A stretch of DNA of 64,000 nt from Lepiota brunneoincarnata (taxonomy: Eukaryota > Basidiomycota > Agaricomycetes > Agaricales > Agaricaceae), in the NCBI GenBank assembly GCA_023014365.1, contig JAEBUN010000040.1, positions 186,001-250,000 on the forward strand, written 5' to 3'. The notes under the pieces are model-generated. The model had not been told where the DNA came from. It saw only the letters and a list, made by a program, of their open reading frames with translations, and ran no database searches. Position numbers and translations under genes: made by a program. Positions 46,011 to 57,276 of this stretch are shown piece by piece (position 1 is the first letter of the stretch; the number at the start of each line of letters is the position of its first letter).

Positions 46011-46792
46011 ATATTATGTACATAGCGCTCCAATTCCATGACTTTCTGATTTTGCTATATGCATGTAGGGCCAATAAAACAAAAGCAGGGAGAGTCTACT
46101 GCTGAGTCTGGCTGTTCTCAGAAGAAGCCAGTTGTTGTTATGAGTGATGGGGAAGAGGATGAAGAAGATGATAATGACCAAGAGGATGAGAAGACAGAGG
46201 GTCTTACAGAGGATGATGACAATCCTGACTCTATACCTGCTGTGAGTCATATTCATTTATATGTTATCTATACACTAATATTCCTTATTTTAGCACAACA
46301 TATTCATTGTGGTCAGAGTGAACAAACCAAGGACATTTATGTATGTTGGTAAATAGAAAAATGTCTGAAAGATGGTGTTCAGACAAAGGGATGGTGGTGT
46401 GAGATCTGCTGGTAAGAAAATCTATTCCTATATTGTGTTATGTCCAACATGTGCTGTTTTTGCAGTCACCTTGTGAAACACAAAGGGCAGGAGCTAGATG
46501 AGAGTTTCTGGATGACTGGAAGTATAACAACTTGTCATAAACATATTGGGTGGTATGTAGTATTGTCTCTGAAATATGTTTGTTTATCATTTATTGTATC
46601 AGAAACTGGAAAACACATGGTGATCTTTACATGATATGAGCTCAAGAGAATGGTTTTGAGCCTCATTCTGTCACAATTGCTGAAGCTAAGAAGTCTGGAG
46701 CCTTTAAACCAACTGATAATGATGGGAATGCCACTCGGAAGACACTTGATACTTTTATAGTACCAACTGCAAAGTGGACAAAGGAAGGGCTC

Positions 46793-47113
46793 TGTAAGGG
46801 GACTGGCATTGTATGCCCCCCCTTATGCAAGGTATGTCTAGGGGTCTGTGGCAAGGTGTCCAGGCTCAGCCACTCTAGCCAATGTCCAATGCCCAAGCCT
46901 GGCCTCAGCCTTCGGCCACCCCCATCCCTGAGTCCAACCTGCATGCAAGTATTATTGTTTGTATATTGTTTGTGCACATTATTACTGGTAGCTGCCTAGT
47001 GTTTGGTTGCCTGGTCTGTGCATAGACCATTATTTGTATATAAGTAGCATACATGCCAGTTGTGATTGGCACTTGAATATCATCTTGGTTCTGGCCTACT
47101 TATTCCCCTAACA
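46793..47113 (+). mobile_element. Solo LTR of the small family (copy 3, CpG-poor)
   Basis: 321 bp, TGTAAGGGGACT...CCCCTAACA, with perfect duplication GGCTC (46788-46792, 47114-47118) inside an exon of hAT gene 1. Most CpG sites of copy 1 are TG or CA here, so it is older or was methylated longer. Confidence 0.9.
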
Positions 47114-48713
47114 GGCTCATTGAGTATCTCACTCATTTGCTTGTTGAGGATGATCAGGTAATATTCCATCTCTGTTCCTGATGAATTGTATGTAATGAAC
47201 TATTCTTTTAGCCATTTACAGCTGTAGATCAGCCATCATTTTGCAGACTTCTTATCTATCAGCAGCCATCCACAAAGGATAGTGACATCCCTCATCATTC
47301 AATGATATCTGAGGAGGTGAAGTATAAGGCTAAAATTGTGATTCATTGACTATCAAAAATTCTTCAGGTATGTCTTAAATACTTCTGATGCTGATTTTAT
47401 TTTAGGAACAACCAGGAAAAAGCTCCTCTACATTTGATGGCTGGACTTCTGAAGATATGAAACCATTCCTTGCTGTTACTGTCCAGTATATCACCAACCC
47501 TCCTGATCAACCACATATCTGGAAGCTCAAGTCACATGTGATTGGCTTTCCAGAGATTGAAGGAAACCATGGTGGTGAAAATTTAGCTGCAGTTGTTCTC
47601 AGTGTTTTTGATTAGTATAAAATCCAATCTAAGGTTTTTTATATACTTCTTTCATGATTTGTAACATGAACAACTAATTCTTTTTGTAGATTGGTTAAAT
47701 TACCACAGATAATGCTTCATCCAATGATAAGGCTCTCAAGGTACTTCAATATACACTCAATACACCTTCAAACAATTGGATAGCTCATGAGCATCATGTT
47801 AGGTGAGTAATCTTCAACTTAGTCCATATTTTGTTCTCACTCTTCAAAAATCCAAGATATATTGAACATACCATCCACCTTGGTGCTAAGGCTTTTATTG
47901 AAGCCATCTGTCCTACTCAGTTCACAACCAAATCAGCTTCAACTGATGAGGATGAGGTAGATTGGAATAAGCTTGGTAATATCCAAGATGATGAATATAT
48001 TGATGAAGCTATTCCATTTGATGCAGGAGATGTTCTTGGAAAAGTATTAGCATTTATCACTCAGGTATTTCACTTTTCTCTAGAATAGGTCCACTTATTA
48101 CCTCAGGCAAAGAAGTACTTTGCAGTCTGCTGTGTTGAGGAGTCAGTACCTGAGCTTGAGCTTATCAAATGGGTTTGTACTTGTTGGAGTTCAATGTATC
48201 ACCTTCTTGAATGGTTTCTTCTGCTAAAGAAGGTATGCTCCCTCTCAGATTAGTTTTGAATACTGGACTAATTTTTAAATAGAGAGTTTGGAAGTTCATT
48301 AAGAATGTAGATGACTCTGGAGTTGTTCCTAAATTGAAAGGCAAGACATATCTTGACTATCATTTGGTTGAGGAGGAGTGGAAGCTTCTTAAACTTATGA
48401 AGGATGTTCTAGCTGTGAGTATTGTCTACACTACTCACATAACAGCCTATCAATTTCTACTAGGTTCCTGCTAGTGTCCAGTCAACATTTTCATCTGCTA
48501 CCTATTCATCTATTACTCATGCTCTTCTTGAGCTTGGGGATGTGATTGAAAAACAGAAGCAGTTTAAACTTCACTCACAATATGCACCAGTCAAGTAGTG
48601 TTGTGCCAGTTCATGTTACCATAAAACCACTGGTATGTTGCTGTACATTTAGCCAAGCCCACAAGTAAACAAATGCAAATATATCGGATTTGATTCTCAT
48701 ATAATAAAACATA

Positions 48714-51700
48714 TCATTGACACAACAGAATTTGTTCAGTGGCTTCATCCATTGGAATATCACCCTCATCATCACCACCAATATCTTTTGTATTGCCCTT
48801 GGCATCTAAATCCAACAAACTATGCAGCTCCAGCTCCTTGTTGAAGCTCTACTTGAGACTCTGTCTAAACAACTCATTCCATGCAGGATTTTTAAGATTG
48901 AAAGAATCCTCGATTTGCACTTGTGCAAGAGGGGCTTGAGAGGAGATTTGGGGGGTATACAAGCCAGAGGGAGTCATTGACTGGTTATCCTCCTTGTCAT
49001 ATGCCTGTGCTGCTTCCCTATGTTGTTGAATAAGAACTGAGAACCTACCAAGGGATCCATGTCCCAGATCCCCAACTTTTTCATCCTCAGCAGTACCTAT
49101 GTCACTGGATCTGGCCATAAAATGATGGGCTGGGGGTGCTGGTGGTGTGTCTTGCATGGATGACTGCCTTTGAGTGTGGGTTTTGAGCATTTTATGAAAT
49201 TGAGCAAAGCTAGTACCCTCATCCTGAAGATGCTCATCTTGAATCTGTACAGCAAGTGCTGAGATGTTCAGTAAATTCTTTGGTAGTAACTGATTCTGCA
49301 GATGAGTGAGAATCATTCCAAAAGTACTAAAAAGGTGCTCACAAGATATAGAATTGGCAGATATGTGAAGGATATGCTTTGCAAAGAGTGACAACTCAGT
49401 CTCACTTGGATCTTTGAACCCAAGAATGGTATACATATTAATAGGATTTGGTGGATGATATTTTCCCTGAAATTAATTGTAGTCCAATCAGCAAATGTTG
49501 TGGTATTCAATAAAAAATACCACAAACTCTGTGTGCAGAATCTGTGGCTGTATCTTGCACTTCAAACATGATCACATTCTCCATGCAAGTAAATCTTCCT
49601 TTCAACTCTATATAATCCCAGATATCACTAGCAAACAATGCAGGGGAAGCCTTTCCATCATTGAAACACAACCACAGTTGTTGAAATAGATCAAGAATGT
49701 CAATCAAGCTGTAATAAGAGCTACCTGGGCTGAACAACCACTCACAATAGAGGGGGTTGAGAATCACTACTGCAATGAGTACCCCTTGATCAGTTTGTGC
49801 CCAATGCTTCTCAACACTTGCAATAATCAACTCAGCACCAAACTGATCACCCACATCTTGATTTGCCATTTCCTTGAATGTAGAGACAAGATATCCAAAT
49901 GAGAGTAGAACAGTATCAAGACAACAAAATGTGGCCTGAATGACACCAGAAATTTCACCAAGTGGGCAGAGATGGTGGACAATGTGAGCAAGCAAATGCC
50001 AGAATGAGGAATTATCAATGATTGCAATCATTGCCTGTGCTTTGCATTTTGCTGCCCCTGATCCTATTATCATAACTTTGGCTTCATCCAGTTGGCTGCT
50101 ATCAGCTCCAGCAAGATGAATGAGTGCTGTCCAATTGTCGAGAAGGTGTTCATATGACATCAGATGTGCCAACCATTGAGTAAGAACTGGGCATATGACA
50201 GCTTAGCAACCCATATGCCTAAGCTCTGCAAGAATTTGGGTCTTGCTTTGAAGCCATGAGACAAGCTCAGTGGCTTTGTTGGTGGTAGGAGAATGAATTT
50301 TGGGTAATCCATTGTAGTAATTGCCAACAACAAGATTAATCTATTAATAGTAAATGAGTTGATCCTCAGAATATGACTAATGGATCTTACTTGGTGTGCA
50401 AAACAATCAAGGACTACAATTGATGGCCTCTCTGCCACAAGGTCCCATTTGGCTTTGCGACATTCACCTGATGCATCAGTGATGACAGCAGCAACTTTTC
50501 CTTTGTATTCATTCTTAATGGTATTGATAGCACCTTTGAGTAATTCAAGGAAATTTTCTGCTATCTTCCATTCATGTGATACATCATGGAGTTTCAAGGT
50601 GTAAAGCTGGGGAATTTGTGATCAGATCAATTTGATGACATCATTGTTCTAGACTTACTTTGCATGCAACCATTAACATTATTGTGACCAGGTGGATAAA
50701 GCTAACTGCAGTCCACCCATCTGCCTAAAGGGTAACTGCTTTTCCCATAACATTCTCCTTGACACCTGAATGAACCCAACTGACCATACTTGGAATAATG
50801 TGAGTAGTGAGTGATTTCCAAGATGGGGAGCAAAAGCCAGGCATGAAAAGCTCAATCAGGTGATGCCACTCCAGATTATCAACCTAGGATAAAGGAAGGC
50901 TAGCAGCAGCAGTCAAATGAGCAACTTGTTCCTCAAATTTCCTCTGCAACAAGGGACTCCATATGGGATAGATTGATGGCACATGACTGGCAGTGGAATG
51001 AGGGTATGCAGGTGCACAGGTTGTTGATGGTGCTGCTCAATTAAATGGACTTAGAATGACAGGATCATTGAAGCCAGAACCAGAATTGTGAGTGGAGGTA
51101 TGGACTGAAGGAGCAGCACTGCTAGCAGGTGGATTGTAACTGTGGGCTACCAAAGCACTGCTACTATGTGCTGCATGTGAAATAGAATCTGATGGCATCA
51201 TGGAGCAAGGCTCTGGCTATCAAAATTTGGAGTGGTGGGAAGTAACTGTGGAAATTCCACTGGCAGTTGTTGAATAGCTGAAGTGGTGAGCGCAAAGGGT
51301 AAAGTAGACATTGGGCTTGTTAATTGATGGCAATCCTGGCATCCAGGTTTCTGAGGTGACCCTTTGATGGTGGATGATGGATGACTGAAAGCTCTCTGTT
51401 GGATCTCCTGGGGTTGGTGTGGGCAACAGACAAGATGATTAAGGAGAGTTGCTGGGTGTGTGAGCATCCATCCTCAGACCTTTATTTTGGCTCTTGAGAT
51501 GTCACCTTTAACTGTCCACACTGTAAGTGTCAAAGGGATTATACTGTGATTTTGGGTTGGATGTCATGCATGATGAACATACTAAATTCTTTGATTGCCT
51601 GTTTGCCCTGATGGTTCCCTTCCTTGTGAGAGAAAACTCACCATTTCCTTCTCCTGTATCTCTTTGAGATACTCATCAAAACAGCCTTTACAATAACCTT

Positions 51701-51870
51701 TCAGCACTGGACGAGACTTTGTCCCCATCGTATGGTGATATGCAGTTGATGAGTCAGTCCTATCAATTTCTTTAGGGTGCCAATAGAAATAATCCCACCA
51801 CCATCCACGGCCTACTGAGGTGTCTTTGACCATGGGACTAATGAAGGGAAGGATCATTAAGAGTGGCACT
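48714..51870 (-). pseudogene. hAT transposase gene 2 with C-terminal dimerisation domain
   Basis: Minus-strand hAT transposase of a different subfamily. The N-terminal part near 51820-51600 reads GRGWWWDYFYWHPKEIDRTD and SRPVLKGYCKGCFDEY. A HPATLLNHLVCCPHQPQEIQ block follows (51460-51400), part of a BED-like finger, then a Ser/Pro-rich linker. The core includes KVAAVITDASGECRKAKWDL and IVVLDCFAHQVRSIS (50500-50385) and DNSSFWHLLAHIVHHLCPLG near 50000. The dimerisation domain ANSISCEHLFSTFGMILTHL is at about 49350, followed by an acidic tail to 48714 after a TAG at 48849. Several in-frame stops. Faces gene 1 tail to tail. No terminal repeats could be fixed. Confidence 0.85.
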
Positions 51871-51895
51871 TGTCTTATGGGTTATATCAGGTTTT

Positions 51896-52519
51896 CGATG
51901 CATATATCAGTCTCATTGCTGCACTTCTGATCATCATTAGAACACGATAGTGAATAGCCTCGGGGAGCCGTCAGAGTAATCGTGATGCTATTGTCCTCCC
52001 CCAACTTGTTTACACTAGCGCTATGCTTTATGACGAGGAGATCTTTCCAAATCGCGGGGAATTCAAACCAGAAAGGTTCTTCAAGAAAGATGGTACACCT
52101 TCTGACGTTCCTGATTCAGAAGTATTTGCAACTTTTGGCTTTGGGAGAAGGTACGGCTGACGGTGCTCTCATACATTGAAAACAATGCCCCATAACGCGC
52201 TTTCTGACTTTCCTAGGATATGTCCTGGATCCCATATTGCATTGTCGACCCTATACATCGTTGCTGCATCCATCCTTGCGCTGTTTTATGTCCCTCCGGA
52301 ACTCGATGCAGAAGGGAATCCCATTATCGATGTGGTACCTGGGTGGGAGACCAGTTCTCATGTCGCGTGAGTGCCATATTTCCGGAGGTGCTGCGAGGAA
52401 CGATCTCATGGGGAGATGACCATAGTAAACCGCAACTATTCCGGGGTAAACTTATTCCTCGAGAGGGAAAGGATGTCGGGAATTTGTTGAAGGAGTATAT
52501 GGATATCGAATTTGTTTGA
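51896..52519 (+). pseudogene. Cytochrome P450, C-terminal fragment 1
   Basis: Last part of a P450 (haem monooxygenase). Readable: ALLIIIRTRYAMLYDEEIFP across an intron ending at 52018, EFKPERFFKKDG, then the haem-binding loop FGFGRR|ICPGSHIALS split by an intron (about 52152-52216). Cys in ICPG is the haem ligand. After another intron (GTGAGTGCC...CATAG) the tail reads KPQLFRGKLIPREGKDVGN and ends at 52519. Everything upstream of the meander region is missing; hAT sequence lies there instead. Splice sites look intact and CpG content is high. It is paralogous to the fragment at 52745, exon by exon. Confidence 0.88.
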
Positions 52520-52744
52520 GGAATCTACTATGCGGGGGATCGATAGGAGCGCTCCATCAAACTCAATCTAACCACAACTATTTTTTTTGTCTTTCTGTGA
52601 CGCGTCGCTCGGTACAGTGGGATCTTAGACTCTGTTTCCATCGAATTCGTTGGATTCTATACCATTCGTTTCAAGCAGGCGTGAATATTAACATTGCCCA
52701 AGGTGTCTATCAGTCTAAGCGATAAGCGAAAAAATACACTTATT

Positions 52745-53735
52745 TCAGATGACTGTAATATCCAGATACTCCCTCAGTAAGTTATCAACGTCCTTTCCCT
52801 TCCGGGGAGTGATATTACATCGGAAAGGGAGCGGTTCACTAAGATACCCCATCAATTTTACCTTTCATGGAACATCAACGAATTACTACTCACGAAACAA
52901 GGGAGTCGGCTACGAAGCCCGGATCCATGTCAACGGGATCGCCGTTAGCATCAAGCACCGGGGTGATGTCGAATACAGCAAGGACAGATACGGCAGCGAG
53001 GTACAGTATTGACAGTCCTACGTGAGCTCCCGGGCATATCCTGATAGTGGAGCAGGGTCAACCTTTCGGATGTCAATGATCTCGGACAAGCCGGGCTCAC
53101 CTCCTTCCGAAGCCAAACGTTGCATAGGTCTCTGTGTTTGGTAGGTCATTGGAGATCTTGCCATCCTTGAGTAACCTCTCGGGTTTGTATTCGCTGGGGC
53201 CTTGGAAGATCTCCTCGTCGTGAAGCATAGCACTGGCAAATGCAAGACAGGCAAGGTTAACAAGCAAACGCACAGAAAAGCGTGGGTACTCACTATGCCT
53301 TGGCAATAACCACACTTTCATTCGGAATATAATATCCGTTGTACGAATCCTCACTGGTCGTGAAATGCAGTACGCCTTGCATCTCAATATCGGTTTAAGG
53401 GAACCCATGATTGAATATGATCTCGCTCACCGAGTGACAGTGGTGGATTCCACCTGAGATCCTAATGAGACTTCTTCGGTATGACGCAAAGAAGAAGAAT
53501 CCTCACCGGAGCACTTCCCTAAGTACTGCGGAGACATAAGGTACATTGGACTGGTCCGAGAAGTCAGGTAATCGCTCGGTCCCAACGATGGAGTCGATCC
53601 CTTCTTGAGCCTTCCTCTGAATGTCAGGATATTTGAGCATCGCAAGAATAAATGTCATAACGGCGGCGGTGGATGTCTCAGACGCAGCTATCGCGATATC
53701 TAATGAGCAAGGCGAAAACAAAAACCCAATTGACA
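52745..53735 (-). pseudogene. Cytochrome P450, C-terminal half, fragment 2
   Basis: Minus-strand P450 from the I-helix to the stop. The I-helix reads DIAIAASETSTAAVMTFILA (about 53700-53640), with Ala in place of the usual Gly before Ser-Glu-Thr. The K-helix ExxR is in VSAVLREVLR. PPLSLG, the meander (NGYYIPNESVVIAKAY, then AMLHDEEIF), PERLLKDG and the haem loop FGFGRR|ICPGAHVGLS follow. The tail is EPLPFRCNITPRKGKDVDN, stop at 52745-52747. Five short introns with GT...AG ends align with the paralogue at 51896. The N-terminal half (about 280 residues) is absent: the sequence switches to an RSE1 fragment at about 53735. Confidence 0.88.
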
Positions 53736-54265
53736 AACATCGTGGGCTGCGCCTTGCTAATACTCGCATCCAACATATCCGCAATACATATCGCCGACGG
53801 AGGCGCCGTGAGCGGTTGTAAACTGATTGTCTCCAAAGTGCTCTCCGCGTCCAGCGAGATAATCCGAACGGTCTGAGCTTCACGCCCCACAGCCAAATAC
53901 GGCGACCTTTGCCTCTCCTCAGGCACATCCACACTCGATACAAGGACCATACTCCTCATCGCCTTCCGATCTTGATACTCGTTCAGCTGTCCATCGGGGT
54001 CCAATTCGAAGTAGGCCAGTTCCGTAGAACTCTGCGCCACGATGACCGTCGCTTGTTTGTTGTGGCGGCCACGATTGTTTTCTCTTGAGGTACCCACCAT
54101 TCGTTCACATGGCGGTCGGCAAGGACGTGGCGATACCCCGTGGACGCACCTGGAGGAACGCATCGGAGCTGATTTGTTGGACTGCGAGTGTTGGTGCTGA
54201 GAAAAGGAAGCCCATATCTGGGACTTCCTCGATCGTTTCGCCGATGGAGTATGAGGGTGGATGGC
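53736..54265 (-). pseudogene. RSE1: RSE1/SF3B3 (splicing factor 3b subunit 3) fragment
   Basis: Internal fragment of the large beta-propeller subunit of U2 snRNP SF3b. Readable blocks on the minus strand are [69 protein letters not shown] and YLAVGREAQTVRIISLDAES. The order is that of eukaryotic SF3B3. At least two single-base deletions shift the frame (near 54130 and 54058), and a third is likely near 54250. Only about 180 of some 1200 residues are present, so it cannot function. Its 3' side runs directly into the P450 intron upstream of the I-helix. Confidence 0.85.
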
Positions 54266-54550
54266 TACACTTTACAGCAACTTTCCCCCTGTATCACACA
54301 CTTTTCAAGAATTCGCTGCACCAAGATCACGGACTGACGGTTGCCTGCGACTACGACTCAGCCGTCGTCACTACTCTCTCCTTATGGCCTCTTCCCTCTG
54401 TCATGACTGCTGGCTGGCCCCGGCTCTCTCTTCGCTCACTCGCTCTCACCCCCTTTCACCTGGCCTGATGTTGAATTGCAAAACTGTCCAGGTACATTCG
54501 TCATTTGCAATGTGTCTCACTAGATTTATTCTTCAATCTTTCTCCTTACC

Positions 54551-55780
54551 ATGTCGACTAGCGAACCACAGACATTTCACGCCAGCGGGGTCCTGGTTGA
54601 TCCCATTGCCCGCACCACGATGGAGCTCAAGAGACACTCCACTGTCATCTCGATCGTGCTACCTTTGTGGCACCAACTCCGAAACCAGATCTCCAGGGCT
54701 GTGCCAGGAGTCGTACTTAACACTGCACCCCAAGCCCTAATTTTTCCTGCTAGTGAGCTCCTTTCCCCAATCATATACTGTCCAGTACGTAAAATGACTT
54801 TTCCCTTCACCCAAGCCGCCCACAACAACCCAGCAGCACAAATCGAGACTGTCATCCCAGAAGGTTCAGAAATGACCGTCCTGTTCACACCAAAGCCCGA
54901 CCAAGCCCAGGGTTTTGGGATAGGAGAGTTTGCCTTCCAACTTCAGGAGTTGAGAGGGGCCTTGGATCGGGAGGAGCAAAAGAATCAGCATCAATTCCAG
55001 AAGATTCAAAAGGAGCTCTCCGGAATTCATGCCGAGAATCTGGCTTTGAAGCGCCAAGTGCAGGACCTCCAGCAAGAGGTCTCGAAGGCTCGCACTGAGA
55101 ACCTGGTCCTAAGGGAGGAGATGTGCCAGGTGGAGCAGAAGGTTTGTGAGCGTGAGGAGAAGGTTGCCAAGCAGGTGAATGCCACCGAGTTGAGGAAAGG
55201 AAATCACGAGTTGAAGGAAGAAAATGAGAAACTGGAGAGACGGATAGAGGAGCTGAAGAGGAGGGTTGGGGAGTTGGAGGTTGAGTCCCGGGGGGAGAAG
55301 GAGAGATTTTCACACCTAGAGTCGCAGTATTCTGTGGTTCATCAAGATTATAGCCAGGTAAGCCTATCACCTAATTTTGGCCACATTTGAGCTCACCATG
55401 CCATAGATCAAGCGTACTCTAGCACACATCCACCTCCGCGAGCTCTTCAACAGTACATGAACAAGCTAAGCGCATCTCTTGGGTATATCGACATTGACCA
55501 TCTCTGTACAAACCATAGCTGCCACAGCTATAGTTCAATTCCCCTTGTCATTTCTCCTATTCTCCTTGAACGTGGCCTCAACCAGCCGTCAACCGAGTTG
55601 CTCGAGTTTGTCTGTTACAGCCACCATATTCGCCAGGATGGTAATGTGGCTGCTCATGATGCAGAGGAGAGCGATATTAGACACGCAATCTTTACCAGGA
55701 GGGGAACAGACAGGGGACTGCTAGAAAAGGTTTATGCATATGTATATGGCCGGGAGCTTGAGGATGGAGACTTTTGTTAA
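54551..55780 (+). CDS. Coiled-coil protein of unknown function
   Basis: ATG at 54551 (MSTSEPQTFHASGVLVDPIA) opens a long frame to at least 55357. Residues about 130-270 are a strong heptad-rich coiled coil (IQKELSGIHAENLALKRQVQ, then ELKEENEKLERRIEELKRRV). A donor GTAAGC follows at 55358. Downstream coding sequence ends LLEKVYAYVYGRELEDGDFC at 55780, with a likely 36-base intron near 55483-55518. The exact joins were not resolved because the obvious acceptor gives a stop after HIHLRELFNST. CpG content and codons look like host genes. The C-terminal block resembles uncharacterised mushroom proteins, from memory only. Confidence 0.6.
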
Positions 55781-56249
55781 GGAGTATGTATAGCTTGTTG
55801 CTTTGTCCAAGTTGGACTGGGCCAATCATCATCTCCCCTCCTCAATTTCATTTACCGGAGTTCCTTCTATCTCATGCCCTTCACAATCCCCTTAAGTGAG
55901 CCTTGGAAACCACCTTGTCGAGGAAGCTCTGCAGAGCTCTTATCGCAATATGTAAAAGTGATGACAGGATCAATCCGCTAACATCACTGTTTGCAACCAC
56001 CACAACCCTTAGTTGATAAATTATCACCTTTTCAAGCACAACAACAGCCGTAAAACCCGAGCAAACAAGTACATTAGCATAAATTCGGGTACCGTTGCCC
56101 AGGTCTTGCAAGACTCAATCTCAGCCTTCTCATCATGGTTCCTGCCGATGCGAGAGGGGCCAGCCCGGCTGTGTCAACTTTCATCCTGCCCTTCTTTCCT
56201 TTCCTGCAAAACCGACGATGAACATCACTCGTTGTACCCTGTGTATTCG

Positions 56250-56975
56250 CTAACCTACTTCTACGAGACCCAACTCATTCTCCTCATTGGCATCTGCTTC
56301 GTAGTGCTCCTTCTGGAGAGATACGTGTCAGGCTCGCAATACCGGCGCCAGCACCAAGGGAGGGAGAGCGCAGAACGATCAGCTGGAGAATGCGAGGACC
56401 CCCAGTGCAGGGGGTGCATTGAAGACGCTAAGAAAAAGGAAGTATCTTATTGTTTATGCTATGGTTACGGGCGCGTCTGCTGAGCTTGTCTGCCCCCTTA
56501 GCTTACGCTGATGCATGAGAGTGCTGGTGAATAGGCGCCGAGTAGCTACAAGGTCCATATCTTTACTCGCTCTGTAGAGACCAATATGGCTTTCCGGGGC
56601 GGGTTGTTGCCCTATTTTTTGTGACGGGCTTTGTACCTGCGCCTCTCGCGGGTGTTTGGGCAGACCAGCAGTGAGTAGAATCTAATCATTCAGCTTGCGG
56701 GCCGAGACTCACTGGCCGAACGACAGTGGTTGACGCAAGCTGTGTTTGACGTTCTGTGTGACTTATGCTCTCACCTGCATTCTGATCCTCTTCTCATCCG
56801 TCCCGATTCTACTTGCTGGTCGGCTCCTCGGCGGTGTCTCAACGTCAATTTTATTCTCTGCATTCGAATCATGGGTAATCTCATCTGCATCCTCCACCAG
56901 TCTTTGGTCAACAGATTTATCAACAGTAATGGGACATGCGACTCTCGTTACCAACCTGGCCTCAGTCGTACTAGC
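56250..56975 (+). pseudogene. MFSD5-like (MFS_5) transporter pseudogene
   Basis: N-terminal part of a major-facilitator transporter of the molybdate-anion (MFSD5) group. Readable: FYETQLILLIGICFVVLLLE (first membrane helix), RKYLIVYAMVTGASAE near 56440-56490, DQYGFPGRVVALFFVTGFV near 56577-56630, RKLCLTFCVTYALTC, and the signature LLAGRLLGGVSTSILFSAFE near 56815-56870. These blocks are in different frames with stops between them. About 30 residues around the second helix are missing or scrambled. It ends after ATLVTNLASVVLAG, where unrelated recombinase sequence follows in frame. Confidence 0.8.
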
Positions 56976-57276
56976 AGGAAGAGATGATCCACTATTCTCA
57001 TGGAGAGACCAGTTCGGCAGAATCAGACCCATGGACACGGAGGCAGGATTAAAGAGGATCAGCGACATAAGGCAGAAAGCCGGACTGGGGATCACCTTTG
57101 GCTACTCCTTTCGCATCGGTGGGGCTGCATATTTCCTAGTCAAGGGAGTGAACCCAGAAATCGTTCTTCTGACCGGAAGATCAAAGTCCCCTGCCTATGA
57201 AGCATACGTCCGCACCTTCAAACTTGTCATCGGCCAATGCACACGGGACCTCACCAGTGGTTCACCACAAGGGTGA
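56976..57276 (+). pseudogene. Tyrosine-recombinase C-terminal fragment
   Basis: Frame continuous with the transporter pseudogene: RDDPLFSWRDQFGRIRPMDT, then LGITFGYSFRIGGAAYFLVK, VNPEIVLLTGRSKSPAYEAY and VRTF, stop at 57276. The SFRIGG box, GR-S and AYEAYVR match the C-terminal catalytic part of tyrosine recombinases found in fungal DIRS- or Crypton-like elements (Arg in box 2, nucleophilic Tyr). The His normally preceding SFRIGG is Tyr here. Only the last roughly 95 residues are present, so it is inactive. Confidence 0.7.

Larger units (their letters stand above)
45259..48600 (+). pseudogene. hAT transposase gene 1, intron-rich, C-terminus lost
   Basis: Plus-strand hAT-superfamily transposase. 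An acidic region (EDEEDDNDQEDEKTEGLTED near 46160) precedes a BED-type zinc finger: KGWWCEIC, then after an intron SHLVKHKG ... CHKHIG, 46390-46560. Later exons hold FTAVDQPSFCRLLIYQQPST (47215-47270), the conserved STFDGWTSEDMKPFLAVTVQ (47430-47490), ITTDNASSNDKALKVLQ (about 47700-47750) and HLGAKAFIEAI (about 47875). About eight short introns with GT...AG ends. Stops at about 47348, 47614 and 47694 fit former Arg and Trp codons. The C-terminal dimerisation domain is missing beyond 48598. A solo LTR is inserted at 46793. Confidence 0.85.

Noticed and set aside
45816..46041. Hydrophobic repetitive frames (SLYGSLPLVFTMW-like) as a membrane protein
   Set aside because: They are translations of the 28-bp minisatellite in all three frames and lie in an intron-like stretch.
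52749..53012. 87-codon plus-strand frame as a small secreted protein
   Set aside because: It lies antisense to the last exons and introns of P450 fragment 2, whose minus-strand reading is clearly P450.
54577..55370. Minus-strand Pro/Ser-rich frames opposite the coiled-coil gene
   Set aside because: Low-complexity shadow of a Glu/Lys/Gln-rich coiled-coil coding strand.
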